From: Apostichopus japonicus
Taxonomy: Eukaryota; Echinodermata; Holothuroidea; Aspidochirotida; Stichopodidae
Assembly (NCBI RefSeq): GCF_037975245.1
Contig: NC_092580.1
Span: 4,874,501-4,934,500, forward strand
Length of the DNA: 60,000 nucleotides
Reading direction: 5' to 3'
In this document: positions 12,180-22,849 of the stretch, in pieces
How the letters are laid out: each line of letters begins with the position of its first letter
How positions within the stretch are numbered: the stretch's first letter is position 1
Program-made: the position numbers and the translations under genes
The notes under the pieces: generated by a model
Database searches by the model: none
Seen by the model: only the letters and a program-made list of their open reading frames with translations
What the model was told of the DNA's origin: nothing

Positions 12180-12660
12180 AAAGAAATATATGCTACACAG
12201 ATGCAAAGCTAACTATAGCAGTTTTTGTCTTCAGAACCTTTAAGGTACATTTCATGAGAAGGAAAGATGCTACTTGAATGCAAAGGTACTTAGCAGCATT
12301 CAGAGATGTTAATATTTTCATATTTAATGAGAAAGAAACTTAGTACACAAGTGCAATTATGTAAAAGCGGTTTTCCCTAAACCGACCTTGGGTACATTTA
12401 ATGAGAAAGAAAGTTGGTACATAAGTGCAAAGAAACATGGCAGTGTTTGTACACAGACCTTGGGTACAGTTAATGAGAAAGAAAGTTGGTACATAAGTGC
12501 AAAGAAACATGGCAGTGGTTGTACACAGACCTTGGGTACATTTAATGAGAAAGAAAGTTGGTACACAAGGGCAAAGAAACATAGTACTGCTACACAAGTG
12601 ACAAGTTTGTGTTCAGAATCTAACTTTCAGTATTTAATGAGAAACAAAATTTGGAAATCA
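12180..12660. repeat. 72 bp minisatellite in the probable 3' UTR of the HEMK1-like gene
   Basis: Three well-kept 72 bp copies begin near 12384, 12456 and 12528 (GACCTTGGGTACA, then TTAATGAGAAAGAAAGTTGG). More diverged copies precede them from about 12180. Because 72 is divisible by three, ORFs with a 24-residue period appear on both strands; these are by-products. A possible polyadenylation signal AATAAA follows at 12673-12678, which would place the array inside the transcript. Confidence 0.8.
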
Positions 12661-12672
12661 TAAATCTACTAC

Positions 12673-12678
12673 AATAAA
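12673..12678 (+). promoter_or_regulatory. HEMK1: Candidate polyadenylation signal AATAAA
   Basis: First clear AATAAA in the sense strand after the stop codon at 11764, about 910 bp downstream. Assignment to the HEMK1-like transcript is inference. Confidence 0.4.
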
Positions 12679-12914
12679 CGTGTTTTGCTTCATGTATCAA
12701 CGTTGTATTCTAATATTAGGAAAGTAAAGGTATCTTGGAGAGATAATATTCTGAATGTAATAGAAACGTAAATTACTTCGTAAAGTCTTCAAATCTTACT
12801 TAAAAGAATATCTTGTAACTAGGAACAATGAAACCTTGTGACTAGGTTGTTACTTGTTGCTAGTGTGCATCTCTGTGAAGTGTCTATCTCTCTCTGCTAA
12901 GTAGTAAGCAATGT

Positions 12915-12990
12915 TGATAATAAGTTTCCTCTTTAATCTTGGCGGTTGCTTAGGCCGAGGGAGCTCCCTTTGTGTTCGTTCTAGCCTTTG
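12915..12990. repeat. Dispersed repeat A, copy 1
   Basis: About 70 bp (TGATAATAAGTTTCCTCTTT then AATCTTGGCGGTTGCTT, GGCCGAGGGAGCTCCCT) recurs at 14460-14535 with few differences. The flanks 12680-12914 and 12991-13140 show nothing else recognisable. Confidence 0.7.
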
Positions 12991-13142
12991 TGTACAGGCA
13001 ATCAAACACTGATGGTTCTTGTTAGTTTCTTACTAACCTTTAGTCTTTGGAAATCCTAATGCTCAGGAAGTATGAGGACTTCTGAGCATTATCTAGGATA
13101 CACAGAAGAAAAAAAGAAATAAGACACTGGATAACAGAGTGC

Positions 13143-13290
13143 AGGGGTCTATAGTCAGATAATAATAATAACAATAATAATAAATAGTAATAATAATAAT
13201 ATTAATAGTAATGGTGATTTTTAATGCGCACATATCCACCCCGAAGGGTGCTCAAGATGCGGGGAGAGAAAGAGAGATATGAAAGCAAAA
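13143..13290 (-). mobile_element. 3' tail of a minus-strand LINE
   Basis: (AAT)n at 13159-13213 is followed by TTAATGCGCACATATCCACC and AAGGGTGCTCAAGATGC, the reverse complement of the usual echinoderm-type CR1 3' tail (GAGC-CCTT-GTGCGC-TAAA then ATT repeats). The left edge GGGGTCTATAGTCAGATAAT resembles two sites at 19226-19245 and 19293-19314. Confidence 0.5.
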
Positions 13291-14276
13291 CAACGAATGA
13301 ACAAAAAAATTATTGGTTAACGTTGATAAATGCTTGACGCATCTGATGAGTTTTCAGAAGTTCTTTGAACAAAGTGAGGGAAGCAGATGGATATATTGGA
13401 TAATTCAGTTGATAATCATAATTTATTAGGGCTTAACTTATTATTGAAGGTCTTCTTTAACAGATGAAAAGTAGGAAACAATTGTCTTACCATTGGGGCA
13501 ATATATAGTAAGGGGTAATATTAAGTAAATGTCTCCATCTGGCAAAAAGAAGTAAGTAAATAGTTTGGCAACAGTTCCTTTATGTAGAATGGCAAATAAT
13601 TGAATAGTTCCTTTATATAAATATAAAATAAAAAAATAAAACACTTCTGGCTTCCTTCGAATGTTACGAGGGACGGGCAGGAGGGAGTTTCTTCAAAAGG
13701 TGGTATGAATATTGATAACGGTGAAGCTGACCTCTAGACAAAGATCTTTAGTTATTTTATAGGTTACTATAGCTGAGAGCTGGACTTATTATTAAAATAG
13801 GACTTTGCTGTGTTTAATACACACATAAACATTCTACACAGTTAAAGTGATTAACTACAAAACTACAAAAAAGTGGGTCTTCAGAGCTTGGCAGGTTGGG
13901 TAGCTCTGCTTATACATTTGGCTAACAGACAGAACCTTCACTACTAGGGAGGACTAAACAGGTACAGGGTAGTAACCAATCTACCCAATCAGGAGATGGC
14001 AACATCCTGCCTTATCTTAAATAAACTCTTGCCACTGGTAAACTGGTACTGCTATTACATAATATGTTGGTCACTTTGCATATTCAGTAGTAAGTGAACT
14101 TGTTGCCAGGGCTGGTGACTAATTTAACTAACAAAAAAAGAAACAATGGAAGGCTATAGTAAAGATGAAACAAAAGGTGCCTTATTCAGCACACCTGCTA
14201 TGGGAGATAATCTTATTTAAAAACAGTGTCTATTTATATTTCCTCCAAGACTGCCCTTGATTTGTAATGATATTAC
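13291..14276. other. Intergenic, no gene recognised
   Basis: AT-rich, only short ORFs without family resemblance. Confidence 0.3.
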
Positions 14277-14441
14277 AGTGTTTCTGATGTTTGGTCCAGT
14301 TGGTATGTTCGCTTTGGGCTCTGATTGTAACAACTAAACCGTATCTTCACAATGCTACATGACTGTTCATTGTAAACCGTGTGTTTCAGGCAATCTCCTA
14401 CACATAACTGTAATCTTACTTGCAGCCTACTGCACATCAAT
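14277..14441. repeat. Direct repeat B, copy 1
   Basis: About 165 bp (AGTGTTTCTGATGTTTGGTC, TGGTATG-TC-CTTTGGGCTC, TTCATTGTAAACC, CTTACTTGCAGCCTA-TGCA) repeats at 14562-14724. Confidence 0.75.
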
Positions 14442-14459
14442 GTTTTAAAAAAGATTTCA

Positions 14460-14535
14460 AATGATAATAAGTTTCCTCTTTAATCTTGGCGGTTGCTTTG
14501 GCCGAGGGAGCTCCCTCCGTGTTAGTTCTAGCCTC
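14460..14535. repeat. Dispersed repeat A, copy 2
   Basis: Second copy of 12915-12990. It lies between the two copies of direct repeat B, so a larger unit may have been duplicated. Confidence 0.7.
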
Positions 14536-14561
14536 TGCTCCAAGTGAGCCCTTGGTGTGTC

Positions 14562-14724
14562 AGTGTTTCTTATGTTTGGTCCAGTTGGTATGATCACTTT
14601 GGGCTCTGACTGTACAAACTAAACCGTCTCTTTACAATGCTACATAACTGTTCATTGTAAACCCTGTGTTTTCAGGTAATCTACACATGACTGCAATCTT
14701 ACTTGCAGCCTAGTGCACATCCTT
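14562..14724. repeat. Direct repeat B, copy 2
   Basis: Diverged copy of 14277-14441, offset by about 285 bp. Confidence 0.75.
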
Positions 14725-15029
14725 TGGATTGCCTCTAGCTATCACCGGCTTGGTTAATTTGGCATTCCCAAGTTTGCAATTTGAATGTGACAACAAGTGT
14801 CAGGCTAAAAATAAATTATATTTAAACACTAGTTTCATGTCATGTACAGGGTTCGACTTATGGCCAAAAACTTGCATAGCAACAAATTTCGACAATTGCT
14901 ATACAATTTTTTTGTTCCATAGCAGTTCCCCAATATTGAATAGCAGTTTTGAAATTACCACAAAACGGACCAAATGTTGGCGATCAATGTATTAACTAGA
15001 AAATGTTTGTTTATTATTATTATTTATAC

Positions 15030-15140
15030 TAGTGTTGCTACGATAATCGTTTTCAATATCGGTATCGGCCGATATTTGCAATATCGGCAGCATATCGGTA
15101 TCGGTAAAATTTTGCCTAATTGCCGATAACAGCAAGCCGA
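15030..15140. repeat. Possible hAT-type terminal region with ATCGG motifs
   Basis: Starts ACTAGTGTTGCTACGATAAT and carries several GATATCGG-like and ATCGGTATCGG subterminal motifs in both orientations, as hAT transposon ends often do. The second end was not found. 14725-15029 and 15141-15540 show no gene. Confidence 0.4.
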
Positions 15141-15554
15141 TATTGAACTTTTCTTTTTAACAGCAGAGCTACTTGTACTTATTTATACTTGCAATGATTT
15201 GTTAATCTGCCCAAGACGATCCATTTCTTTAGCGTCAGTTAAACTCAGATTCATTTTCAATTAATATCCATGGAAACCTGACTCTCCGTGACATCTAAAA
15301 ACACGTCTACGGCGCGCGAATATAACCAATGACCTTCGTGAACCTTGGCCTACACACAGCATTAGTGCAGCATATATACACTGTACTAACCATTCATTTC
15401 CTCAAAAGCCTCGGTGAAAACCTTGAACATGATGCATACAGTAACTGCACAGTTCAGCAGTGTTGGAAAACCTTGTTCAATTTCCCGCGAACCCACTGCC
15501 GATTTCCCGCCGGTGTTCGCCTGCCTAGCACGCGTAACGTGCGAGCATAAAGGC

Positions 15555-15640
15555 GTGGTGTCCAGGGGCCCGTCTTAGGGCTATGGTGGGGTCATGGGGT
15601 AGAACCCCTCGTGGGAACCTGGGGGCGAAAGCCCCCGAAA
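15555..15640. repeat. GC-rich block with GAAA-loop hairpin
   Basis: GC-rich patch ending in a perfect hairpin at 15621-15636: GGGGGC, loop GAAA, GCCCCC. GAAA is a GNRA-type tetraloop if transcribed. It stands out against the AT-rich flanks and may be part of a repeat family. 15641-16650 otherwise shows no gene, only poly(T) at 16150-16173 and a GCGATGCGATACCGGA motif near 16372 that also occurs (with one change) near 10297. Confidence 0.5.
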
Positions 15641-16654
15641 ATTGTTGTCATTTTTTGCGATGTCTGGCGATGAAAAAATTCGCAGTTGAGGATGCAAAAT
15701 ACTAACTTTTTTTATTTAAATTGTCACGAAACTGATGAAAATTTTAAAATGACAAGTTAAAGTAGCTATATTATATATGTTATAAAATGAAAAGAGATTT
15801 AATCTGTCTTTCAATCTTTAAAAAGTGCAACTTACAAAACTCCCGATATTATGAAACAAACAACGTTCAGCAAAGCCCCGTTTCTAGACTGCCTAACAAT
15901 GAATAGCGTGCACTATGCGTACATTTTTACAACTGCAGTGTTTAACCCTATACCCAACTACTGTACCAGGGTACATGTGCTGCGAATTTGCCCAGGTACC
16001 TTCCCAACAACTGTGAGCTCATCCCCTGTGTAACACCTGTTTGTTAACATTTTTTGGCACGTTGCCAGGGAACCTTTTAGTTACGTGAGATCCGTAACCG
16101 CCGAGGTGGTTAGGCTATTTGCTTTACACTTAACTATGGTAGGATATTATTTTTTTCAGGTTTTTTTTTTTTCGCTATACGGTCAAGTGAATAAGTTGTA
16201 CATTGAGTATAAACTCAATAAATTATAACTTCTACATTGTGATCGACAGTTCGTAAGTTAAGGTTTGAGTGTTTGCTCCCAAATCTGACTAGGAATTTGT
16301 ATCGCACAAATCGGCACATTGTGCGATGCTGATTTGGAAACGTCTCGCAAGTTTGTCGTTTTGGATCGCATTTTGCGATGCGATACCGGAAAAATCGAAC
16401 ACTGGTCATGTAACTATTCTCCCAATACCATCACATGTGCTCTTCCCATGCGATGCGTCCAAAAAAATTCCATTCTGCATCTAAACCAAAGTCTTCTTTA
16501 TGATGCCTCAAGTTTGTAGAAACATTAGTCCTATTCTTGTACTGTGAAGCAGGACCAACACTAAAATAGAATATATTGGTTACAACTGGACATAATGCTT
16601 AGGTGTTGCTGCACAGGGCACTGAAAAGCATTCAGACTTTTACTTGATACAGTC

Positions 16655-17800
16655 AGTCACTAATAATAATAATGTAGATTTATGTTGTGCCACTCAAGGA
16701 AACAAGTAACTGCCCATGGCGCTTAACAAAGTGCAAAGCATCAACATTGAAATGCAAACAGAAAAAAATGAGTCTTTCGGTAAACTCTTTAAAAGTTGAT
16801 AGATTTGAACAAGTTTGAAGATGGTCTGGTAACTGATTCCAAAGTACTTGCAGCAGAGTAAGTAAAACTTCTGAATCCGTAAGCCTTCACACAAGGTTTA
16901 GGTACACAGAGGTGTGATTTGCTTGTCGAACATAATGTGCCTACAGGAAGGTAAGATGATAGGAGGTTAGCGAGATACACAGGCTGTTGTAAATCATGGG
17001 CACGAAATGCAAGTAGAAGTATTTTGAACTTAACTCGAAAGTCAACATGAAGCCAGTGAAGATCCTTTAGAAGTGGGGTGGTATGACATCTTCTCTTCGC
17101 TTCTTTGACTATTAGTGCTGCAGTGTTTTGGATGTTTTGAAGTTTCCGGATTTGGGACTCGGGAAGTCCAAACAAAAGAGAATTTAAGTAATCTAGTTTT
17201 GAAGTAACAAATGCTTTTACAAGAACCTCACATGATCTCTGATCAAGGTACTTCCTAAGTCGTTTTTCTGTAACACAGGAGTCACATGGGCACCTTTAAA
17301 AGAGTCTGAGACAGTTCCTGTTGCCATAGAAAGATTAAATAATGTGTGTAATTGAAGAAAGCAGCACAGTCAGGCAACCCTTAGCTAACCATGTTGGCAA
17401 TGGATCAAGTAAACATGACTTGGATGGTGATTTCCAAATAATTTTCCTCACAAAGTCCTCAGAAACAATCTGAGGTAAAGAGTCAAGTAGAGTACCAGAA
17501 GATGGTGTAACAGAACATATTAAAGATGAATGCTGGCTCTGAATATTGACTGAGGCACGAAGTTCAGTAATTTTGTTGTAAAAATAACAGGAAAATCTCG
17601 TTGACAGTTCTGGTCTGGGAGCATAAATGTTTTCTATCCGTTTGTGAGAAAATCCACAGTCATATAAAGTTCCTGTGGAGAAGCTTTAGGGACCTTACGA
17701 GAATAGTATTTCCTCCTTGCCTTATAAATATTTATGAATAAACTCCTATTTGAAGAATATACATTAAACTGTTTGAACACCAGATATTAATTGTCTGTGT
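16655..17800 (-). pseudogene. Decayed CR1-like LINE, minus strand
   Basis: The minus strand shows pieces of a LINE reverse transcriptase ORF in order. A linker segment at about 17660-17790 contains KARRKYYSRKVPK. KSPSKSCLLDPLPTWLAKGC lies at about 17390-17450. KLDYLNSLLFGLPESQIRKL, then HTTPLLKDLHWLHVDFRVKF and YGFRSFTYSAAS lie within about 16830-17200. The 3' end is an (ATT)n tail at 16660-16674. The catalytic core is missing between the PTW segment and KLDYLN, and several frames are broken. Confidence 0.75.
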
Positions 17801-17829
17801 AAAAACGTTTCAAGTAACTGTTGGTTAAT

Positions 17830-19235
17830 TCCTTCTCTTCTATCTCAGCAAATGTTGGAACAGCGGTGTAGAAGTAGGGCAAGCAAGGTCCATCCTGCAT
17901 GATTTGCATTAATTTGGAAAGGCAAGTTGGTAACAGATGCGCCCAATCGATTTCTTACGGAACAGCCCACGTTCGCATGCAACTGACGTAATAGGTGATG
18001 CCATAACTACTTGAGCAATTACACCATAGTCTGGAACATGTCAGATACTTGGTAGAGCTTTTGACATGCAGCTTGTAGCCCAGGGAAATTCCCAGAACGG
18101 AGAGATACCTTGACTTGATGAAAGTCGCGTGGCATCCATTCCATGTCATTGATAGGTGTGAGAGATAGTGGTAGGAGTTTGTCTGAATGACCTAACTGAC
18201 TTGAAAGGTTGGTTACGGCTTCAACCCAGAACACATCGCATATTTTCTGCTGTTCATCTACACCATATTCGCAAAGTCCTGCAGCAGAAGTGGGTATGTT
18301 AGCAGGGTTCAGAATTGCGTCTATCGACTTCAGAAGCCCCATTGACGTTGGGTCAAATGTGTTTTCCAAATTTGTACACAATCCTATGATATACTGCATA
18401 CTTTCACGTTGGAAGAGCATTCTAGCTGATTGCCGATCACTGACCTTCACCCCGTTGTATCTGCCACTGGATTCAACCTGCGCATACGCATCTTTCACTT
18501 TAGGCCCGTTTTCATCTTTGAAAGTACCGAGTACTGATGTGGTGCTTGCTACCAGTGGCTGAATTATTGGTAACATCGACCACGTCTCCCTGAAATGTTT
18601 TGCTTAACTTGGTAAGGGTCGGTAGGACATTTAGCCGGAATGTTGTGACAAGAACTAAGCCAACATTCTTTACTTTGTTGGCCAGTCCTTTCTCCTCAGT
18701 ATTCTGTTTTCTCTGGTTTGTGTTCCAATGCCGAATGAAGGGCAGGATAACAAAAATGCAGTGCATTCACTGCTTGGTGCTATGACAACCACCCTCTTGC
18801 TTCTTCTTCTTCTTGCTTCTTATTCTTCTCGCTTCTTCTTCTTCTCTCCAGATAGTCGCAGGTTCTTTTAGCACACAAACCTTGTATGGGAAATCTTCAT
18901 CAGAACTCTCGCTTCTCCAAACTTCTTGAAGCATTCGCAAAGAGTTGTAGCCAGCCGTAGAGTTTGCATAACCCCTATACACCTGTTGTACCACTGTCTG
19001 GTAGTCCTCTAAGCTGCTTACTGCCCGACAAGCGTCTCCTGCGGCAAGTGCAAGTCACTGGGATACACAAAGGATATGGATTAGTCGGGGGTTGTACAGC
19101 TGCTTCAATATCGCCCCAACACCATTCCAACAGCCTGTGCTGACACTAGCCCCATCACTGCTTAATGACACAATCTGTGATAGTTCCATGTCCTTCTATT
19201 CCCATAACTTCTCCAACTTCTGCAGGGGACTATGG
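17830..19235 (-). pseudogene. hAT-family transposase-like relic (ZNF862/KIAA1586-type), minus strand
   Basis: Fragments in order on the minus strand: SLSSDGASVSTGCWNGVGAI at about 19120-19180, the DDE first-aspartate region of this family. A segment with EDYQTVVQQVYRGYANSTAG follows at about 18940-19010, then a 185-codon open stretch (18019-18576) with LVASTTSVLGTFKDENGP and CEYGVDEQQKICDVFWVEAV. Last comes the C-terminal dimerisation motif ASPITSVACERG at about 17960-18000. An in-frame TGA at about 19049-19051, where relatives have a basic residue, and frameshifts make it non-functional. Confidence 0.7.
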
Positions 19236-19320
19236 TCATATAACAATAATAATAAAAATAATAACAATAAATATAATAATATTAATAATTGGAGGGGACT
19301 AAAGTCAGATAATAATCATT
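19225..19320. repeat. (AAT)n/(AAC)n tract flanked by GGGGACTA-GTCA-ATAA motifs
   Basis: An impure AAT array at 19245-19288, with GGGGACTATGGTCATATAAC on the left and GGGGACTAAAGTCAGATAAT on the right. A related motif edges the LINE tail at 13143. These may be 3' ends of one LINE family or its target duplication. Confidence 0.45.
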
Positions 19321-19329
19321 ATATATAAG

Positions 19330-20394
19330 ATACTGCAAATGCGCAGCATCACCGCTCAATTTACTAGCCACAATAATTCGAAATTGGTTTTGAAGTACCG
19401 ATAATCTGTAGGGTCTCCATTTTATTTGAATACCTCGTCCCTCGGTAACTATAATGCTAATTTGAGTTCGATAGGCCCGAAACCATAGTTGGAATCACAA
19501 CTAGAACTAGACCATCTTAAATGTTGAAGACCTTCAACATTCTTGAGGTCTGTTACTATTATTGCCATCCGTAACACCATTAACTTCCCTAGAGCAAATG
19601 CCATGACTAAAGTTACTATTCCTAGTATCAATACTGTTATCATCATTGTCCGTAATGCTCTTTTCCTCGTCGCACTTGGGGAGCTTCTGAGATCCACTCT
19701 GGCCTATTTTATGCTTACATCTACGTACCTCTGGACTTGGACCCTGACTGCAACGAACTTGATGTCCACGTGGGCAATCCATTCTTCTTCCAATAGAAAC
19801 CTTTCTTCGTCCACAAGCTTTTCAATTACTGCTTGATGGGCCCTCTTCTGTCCCTTCCAAACCTTCTTTTGCTTTCTCAAAAAGTTCCTTGACAGGGTCT
19901 ATTCCCACGTCCTCTCTAGTAAGGCTAGAAATGGAATTCAGTGCCCTCGTTAAGGCTCCCTTCTTGTTCCTGGGCCGTAACACCAACGTCTTCTCAGCCT
20001 CATCTGAGACATCTTCAAATTCCAGATTGTATTTACTTTCAGTCTAGATGGAGATTTCTTTAACTCAGTATTCCAAAGAATATTCAACGCAGATGTTTAG
20101 TGAGTCGATGCATATATTCTGCTGTGATCAGCTATAATCTGATAACTAAACAAATTAAACAAAACATAAGTTTATAATGAAACAACCAGGAAATCAATGA
20201 ATGAATAAGGAAATAATAAATAAACACATATATCTTAATCATGCAGAATAAATAATCATGTATACAACAATCAACAAACATGCCACGTTTTATTAATAAA
20301 TACACAACTTACATAAATTCTTTGGCTTTACACAGGAAAACATCTCTTGCTTGAATGCGTTCTTCATATCTTAAATGTAAGGGTTACCTTTTGG
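19330..20394. other. No gene recognised between the hAT relic and the mariner element
   Basis: Overlapping open frames at 19449-19836 have no family resemblance that I can name. They might be the degraded N-terminal part of the hAT relic. 20000-20394 is AT-rich and without features. Confidence 0.3.
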
Positions 20395-21511
20395 TTAAGA
20401 GCTTTCACCTCCCTGGTTTTCTATCACTTTCCAGCACCGCTTCTTCCAGCCACGCTCTCCTTCCAGGAGATTTGGCAGTATGGTATGGCGCCGTAGATTG
20501 AGGTACTCCCACGCGTCCCTAATTTTCTTTACCAAGGTGTCTTTATTGGTGGCCAGAGGGGGGGCAGTACACTTTACTTTCCATAATTGACCATAGGTTT
20601 TCCACAGGGTTTAAGTCAGGACTGTTTCCAGGCCAAAAGTCTTTCTTCCAGAATGCTGGAAGCACCTGCGCACAAAGTTCCTGGGTTAAATTGGCCGTGT
20701 GAGATGGAGCACCATCCTGCATAAACACCGCATTGTCTAAGCTGTCAAACAACTTGTCTTCTCCTGTTGTCCTGTTGAAAGCTGCTGTATATAACTGTCT
20801 TATCATGTTTTCTCTGTAGAAATCACCATTCACCATGGTTCTTGGTTGCATAATTAACAAGTTTGTCAGTCCATAACCGGTCATGCCTCCAGCCACCATT
20901 ATCTTTAAAGGGTCCTTAACGACCCTAGCAACTGGCACATTTGCTTTTGTCTCAGACCTCATGCGCATATTTTGTTTGTTTGGTTTCGGATAAAGTTCAA
21001 AGTTTTTTTCATCTGTCCACAAAATGTTCATTCTTTTTGCTTTGCTTTCATCGCTGTCATCCAAGTATCCATTGCGATGCCAATAATTACAGGCCGACAA
21101 ATGCTTCTCAGTCTGTGTTGCATTTCGAAGTGGTTTAACCTCCATCTTGTAGGATTTTTTTCCCCATGGTTGACTCTTTATGAAACGGTGAACAGAGGAT
21201 GCATGCACTTTCTCTCCATTAATGTTACATGAATTCAATGCTCTGGTAGCCTTTCTATACCCTATGCCCCACTTTTCTTTCACAAACTTCGTAATGAATC
21301 CCTTTCCAGCTGGAGTTAGTTTCCCTGCTCTCTTCTTCCTTTGTTTATCTTTCAAGCTAGGCCAATGTCTCTTCGCCCATGTCTTCTTAGCAAACGGTAT
21401 GCTACGACCAAGCATCCTAGCCACATCACTAATGCTATGTCCTATCATACGCAGTTCAATGACTCGTTTTCTCTCTTTTTCGGAGGCATTCTTACCCTTA
21501 TTTCTCGCCAT
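20395..21511 (-). pseudogene. Tc1/mariner transposase (DD37E spacing), one frameshift near the C terminus
   Basis: A cut-and-paste transposase of the IS630-Tc1-mariner superfamily. From ATG at 21511 the frame runs 322 codons to 20543. A helix-turn-helix is seen at about residues 11-50. The DDE triad is D167 (WTDEKNF), D266 (MQDGAPSHTA) and E304 (SPDLNPVENLW), with 37 residues between the second and third, against 34 in classical Tc1. The frame is lost in a run of seven G (20558-20564 on the plus strand). In the next frame, codons for ATNKDTLVKKIRDAWEYLNL continue to a stop at 20395-20397, giving a family-like total of about 370 residues. So a single-base indel in a homopolymer separates this copy from an intact ORF; a sequencing error is equally possible. 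Terminal inverted repeats were not located. Confidence 0.85.
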
Positions 21512-22840
21512 CTTGTTGTTGTTATTGTCCAGGACCTTTAAATCGCTAGCCTAACCCGGAAGTTATCAAAACCCGATCACAAAAATTGCAGTTATAATCT
21601 CAAAACTGGTCCGATTACACCCGGATTCGTGCTATGGGGGCCGCCATCTTTACACTATAAAACCTTGTTGACACTGGCATGTGACCTGCAGCGGTAAACA
21701 AACTGGGTGCATTCAACTACTAAGAATGCTTGTATATACTTAGCCGAATCACCCTATATATGGCAAAGACAGAACCAGCGAAAACGAATTTGAAACACAC
21801 ACGCACTCACCCACACACACAGTAGCACTACAACTTTACATGACGCACACTATGTAACAAGGGTGGTTTTAGGGGTTTAAGGGTGGTTTTCTTTCCTGTC
21901 CTTTGCTACTGGCACTTTTACCCCTGGCCACGTTTCCCTTCACACTGCATTGCAGTAGTGCTTCTCTTTTGAAAATCCTACACATCAAATTACGGGCCAT
22001 TGTCGTATCAGATTTTGCGGTACTGGCTCCCAGTTTTTCTGTCCTTGACAGGTAAACCCCATAACCTTTCTTTAACTCAACAACCTAGGAAAAGGGTGAA
22101 GGTAAAAGACCAGTTCAGACATATGAGAACTGCAGAAACAGGTGCAGTGACTGCATGGAAACCTATAAACCGACAAGGATATTCAGATAACATTTCAATT
22201 TGACTTGCGATGACAAGACAAAGCATCTTACACACACACCTGCACACAACCGTTACAACATGATTGTACAGATTCCTTCTACAAGTAATCCAAACATGTT
22301 GGTTTGATTTGTTCCACCTTCTAACTACCTTGATTTTAATAAGAAAAATTGTGATATCATCTAAGCATGAAACAGAGAGGTTCATCTAAACAAATTACAC
22401 CAACAACCGAGGGTCTGTATTGAAGGTGGTCAAACGACAAAGTTGATTCAATTTCTTGAATTTCCCGTGGCACTTCATCTGATGAGTTGTGTTGGGAAAA
22501 CTCAACGTTTGTCATCTTACGGACAACCTTTTTTAGCTGCTTCAGCGTTTCCTGGATGTCTATATGAAGAAAACAGTACAAATCTTTTAAATGGTAATGC
22601 AAAAATGTTGAGACAAACATTTCTAACTATGTCAGTTTATTCACCACTGTGGTTATGGTAGACCCCATGCAGCTGAAAAGAGAATGGACTGCTGTAACTG
22701 GAAAGCTGCTGTTAAGTGGAAAGTGCACAATTCTTTCTTGAGTGATACTCAACAAAGATTATAAATTAGCAAAAATGTTGACACAAACATTTCTAAATAT
22801 GTCAAAATATACCATCAGGCCCTCAGAAATAAGTTCATCG
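21512..22840. other. Flank of the mariner element, no gene recognised
   Basis: CA-rich patch at 21799-21825. A short direct repeat around AAAAATGTTGA-ACAAACATTTCTAA appears at 22601-22636 and 22771-22802. The mariner terminal repeat on this side should lie within the first few hundred bases, but I could not pair it. Confidence 0.3.
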
Positions 22841-22849
22841 ACTAATGCA

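Noticed and set aside
12340-12663. ORFs with a 24-residue repeat on both strands
   Set aside because: Product of the 72 bp minisatellite, whose unit length is divisible by three.
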